A DNA stretch of 64,000 nucleotides from Pedobacter petrophilus (GTDB taxonomy: Bacteria > Bacteroidota > Bacteroidia > Sphingobacteriales > Sphingobacteriaceae): assembly GCF_009674725.1 (NCBI RefSeq), contig NZ_WKKH01000013.1, positions 62,001 through 126,000 on the forward strand. The letters are read 5' to 3'. This document shows positions 62,066 through 64,000 of the stretch, piece after piece. Both the position numbers and the translations under genes were made by a program. Positions within the stretch are counted from its first letter, which is position 1; each line of letters begins with the position of its first letter. Under the pieces are notes generated by a model that was not told where the DNA came from, did not search any database, and worked only from the letters and a program-made list of their open reading frames with translations.

Positions 62066-62881
62066 TTATTTTTTCTCCAGCTTAAATTTTTGATATACCT
62101 GATTAATTTCATTCAATTCTGCCTTACTTAAATTTGGTTCAAATATCTTAACATCTATGATCCTATTAGGAATTTCGACGCCTAAACTACTTTTGTTCTT
62201 TGGAACTACATTGAATATCGAGGAGACTTGAACGAGTTTAATGCCTCTAACTTTATCTATATTTTGTGATAAAGTATAATCCATTCTGCTTTTCCAATTT
62301 TTATCAAAAGTTAGAAATGTTGTATCAGGATAATTCGCGCTAGGAACTGGCTTGTATGTATAAGTTTCCCGTATGTATCCATTTCCAATGTCAGACTTTG
62401 ATACCAGTATACTGTTTTCATCAAAATCTGCATTTCCGCCTTTTAGTATTGGATCATCTAGTAACAGTGTGTCAACACTGAACTGTTTAATAACGTAAGC
62501 CTTATCTTGAAACTCATAGCTTTTTCCAGTTTCTTGATCTTTTTTATAAATATAAAACCTGTGAAAAATAGCACTGCTTTCAATCATTTTCGGATCATTG
62601 TTAACTTGGATTTGACCGTCTTTAAAAGCATTTTTATTATACTTTATAGATTGAATTGACTTTCGATAGAGTATTATATCCCCCAATTTAGATATGATGA
62701 CTGTATCGTTTTTATTATCGAATATCGTACCTGTTTGAAGATCTACAGTCTTTATATTCGTAACTATTCCCATATTTATTTGCCCTCCTGCAGGATTAAT
62801 CTTGCAGGAGGTGGCAAATAAAATAAGTAGGACAAATATTTTTGATAAGTGATTTATTAAAAAATATCGTTTACATTCCAT
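62066..62881 (-). CDS. Lipoprotein of unknown function
   Basis: 271 residues, N-terminus MECKRYFLINHLSKIFVLLILFATSC (lipobox ATSC, Cys26). The mature part has repeated strand motifs (TGTIFDNKNDTVIISKLGDIILYRKSIQSIKYN; KSRMDYTLSQNIDKVRGIKLVQVSSIFNV). The gene starts inside the last 25 nt of the upstream gene, so the two are translationally coupled. No family recognised; possibly a partner of the larger lipoprotein. Confidence 0.65.
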   Translation of the reverse strand: MECKRYFLINHLSKIFVLLILFATSCKINPAGGQINMGIVTNIKTVDLQTGTIFDNKNDTVIISKLGDIILYRKSIQSIKYNKNAFKDGQIQVNNDPKMIESSAIFHRFYIYKKDQETGKSYEFQDKAYVIKQFSVDTLLLDDPILKGGNADFDENSILVSKSDIGNGYIRETYTYKPVPSANYPDTTFLTFDKNWKSRMDYTLSQNIDKVRGIKLVQVSSIFNVVPKNKSSLGVEIPNRIIDVKIFEPNLSKAELNEINQVYQKFKLEKK

Positions 62882-64000
62882 ACTTCGCAGGTTGCTGTTA
62901 AATTTTGATTTGTTCCAGGAATTGGATTGAATTTTGACTCACAAAGTATTTTTGCCTTTACATTGAAATATGCTTTTGCAGTTGCATAATACTTGCCAAT
63001 TGTTGGTTGCAGAATGAAATTTGACACAGTTATTTCTGTTGCTGGTGAAATACCCTGCATGCCTTCATTTAGGTGTTCTAGTTTATCCCATTGCCACTCA
63101 TCTCCCACTTTTTTGTGATAACCTCGCTCTGTGCTTTTATAAGACCACCATCCGAATATATTTCTTAAAAATACCCATTGGTAAATGTAGTTCCTTGAAT
63201 CTACTGTTTCAGTTCCAGGTTCAGGTTCAATTAAATTATTTTCTCCAACAACATCCATTTGAACTGCATCCCCAGCCTTTGAGCAGTCTTCTTCTTCAGA
63301 TTCACCCCCAGTTTCTGGCTCTTGCGGAATTATAGCACCATCCTCTTCAGCACAATCATCGAAAAGCCAAGTTTGAGATAGTACTCTTCCTGTAAGTCTA
63401 TCCCATATAATCAAATATACTGGATCACATTTACCTTCAATCCCATTTGACATTACTTTTTCATGAGAGGTTCTTAACGTTGTTTTATTAGAACTTTGCA
63501 AATTGTTATCTAAATCCGTAAATTTTCGTGTTGATACAAACTTACTGTTTTCGATTCTTCCATTCTTTATGGATAGACCTGCAACGATGCGATTATGTTT
63601 TACACTATACTGGATAAAAGTACCATCAGCTACGTTTATTTGGCCCAATTTTGCTTTGTTATACTTAGAAAGTATTTGTAATCCTGAAGTATTAATAGCA
63701 CTTTCATTACTATAATATTCTAGTTTTTGAACACTTATAACTTTTTCACCATTCATACGAAAAACTATACCAGATATCAATTGTAAGTCCCTTCGTTTTC
63801 CATGACTATCATGATTTATACTAACTCCTTGTGTTTTAACAACAAGAATACTATCTCCTTCAATAAAATAACTATTCCAATCAGGTTCAAATTTGCTCAA
63901 TTTGTTTTCTATTGTACTAGTGTTATATAACTTCTGAGCGACCTCAATCATTTTCTGATTATTATTAGAGGTATTAACATTACTTTTTTTACACGAGTTA
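62857..64000 (-). CDS. Partial lipoprotein gene running off the right edge
   Basis: The frame is open from 64000 to the stop at 62857. It starts within a lipobox (SCKKS at ~63997-63983), so the true start and the rest of the signal lie beyond the window. An internal ATG at 63951 is not the start. The protein (>380 residues) has an N-terminal beta region (DWNSYFIEGDSILVVKTQGV, GIVFRMNGEKVISVQKLEYY), a middle LIIWDRLTGRVLSQTWLFDDC, an acidic linker (GGESEEEDC) and a Trp-rich end (YIYQWVFLRNIFGWWSY). It is related in style to Bacteroidota surface lipoproteins; no family named. Confidence 0.75.
   Translation of the reverse strand, partial: NSCKKSNVNTSNNNQKMIEVAQKLYNTSTIENKLSKFEPDWNSYFIEGDSILVVKTQGVSINHDSHGKRRDLQLISGIVFRMNGEKVISVQKLEYYSNESAINTSGLQILSKYNKAKLGQINVADGTFIQYSVKHNRIVAGLSIKNGRIENSKFVSTRKFTDLDNNLQSSNKTTLRTSHEKVMSNGIEGKCDPVYLIIWDRLTGRVLSQTWLFDDCAEEDGAIIPQEPETGGESEEEDCSKAGDAVQMDVVGENNLIEPEPGTETVDSRNYIYQWVFLRNIFGWWSYKSTERGYHKKVGDEWQWDKLEHLNEGMQGISPATEITVSNFILQPTIGKYYATAKAYFNVKAKILCESKFNPIPGTNQNLTATCEVWNVNDIF

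Overview
The window reads as chromosomal DNA of a Bacteroidota bacterium, most likely Sphingobacteriaceae (Pedobacter-like). The reasons are promoters of the TTG-N19-TAnnTTTG type, poor Shine-Dalgarno sites, a TlpA-like lipoprotein with a DUF4369-type N-terminus, the arcA-ctlX arginine pair, and many small lipoproteins and Sec-exported proteins of Bacteroidota-specific families. These assignments come from reading the sequence; no database search was run.

Region 1 (1-14.5 kb) is intact core genome: gatB, a TlpA-like thioredoxin lipoprotein, a PhoB/OmpR-type response regulator with an 11-bp periodic operator, a PhnA/YjdM-like protein, ctlX and arcA (arginine to citrulline to ornithine), argS, a TauE/SafE permease, an AlkA-type DNA glycosylase, a small lipoprotein, an AI-2E family permease and mnmE. 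Intergenic spaces hold Bacteroidota-style repeats: a long palindrome, a 47-bp tandem repeat and low-complexity tracts.

Region 2 (14.5-17.2 kb) begins right after mnmE, whose 3' end is a known integration site in other bacteria (SGI1). It holds a triple-HTH/zinc-ribbon protein, a complete tyrosine recombinase and an excisionase-like HTH protein. A 13-bp direct repeat brackets these genes.

Region 3 (17.2-59.3 kb) is an AT-rich accessory island. One part is a three-gene operon (24.1-27.6 kb): a membrane histidine-box hydroxylase/desaturase, a KASIII fused to a heme-oxygenase-like diiron domain, and a DUF6999-like protein. It is a candidate pathway for an unusual fatty-acid-derived product. The rest is over thirty small genes, most encoding secreted proteins or lipoproteins (FG-GAP/XAC2610-like calcium loops, SH3, ankyrin, TPR, MORN, WG and lipocalin-like folds) plus an L,D-transpeptidase and a DUF6688 protein. 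At its right end are an orphan polymorphic-toxin tip, a putative cognate immunity gene, an Imm1-family gene and two YezG-family immunity genes. I read the island as an accumulation of exported and cytosolic immunity-type proteins. Many genes are broken, at least six by a single in-frame stop codon in an otherwise open frame, and others by frameshifts. The core genes are clean, so this looks like real decay (or, less likely, readthrough), not general sequencing error.

Region 4 (59.6-64 kb) starts with a 3' fragment of a tmRNA/tRNA gene followed by a terminator, which is what an integration (att) boundary looks like. Then come a histidine-kinase remnant, an AbiE-type toxin-antitoxin pair and two overlapping lipoprotein genes, the last running off the window.
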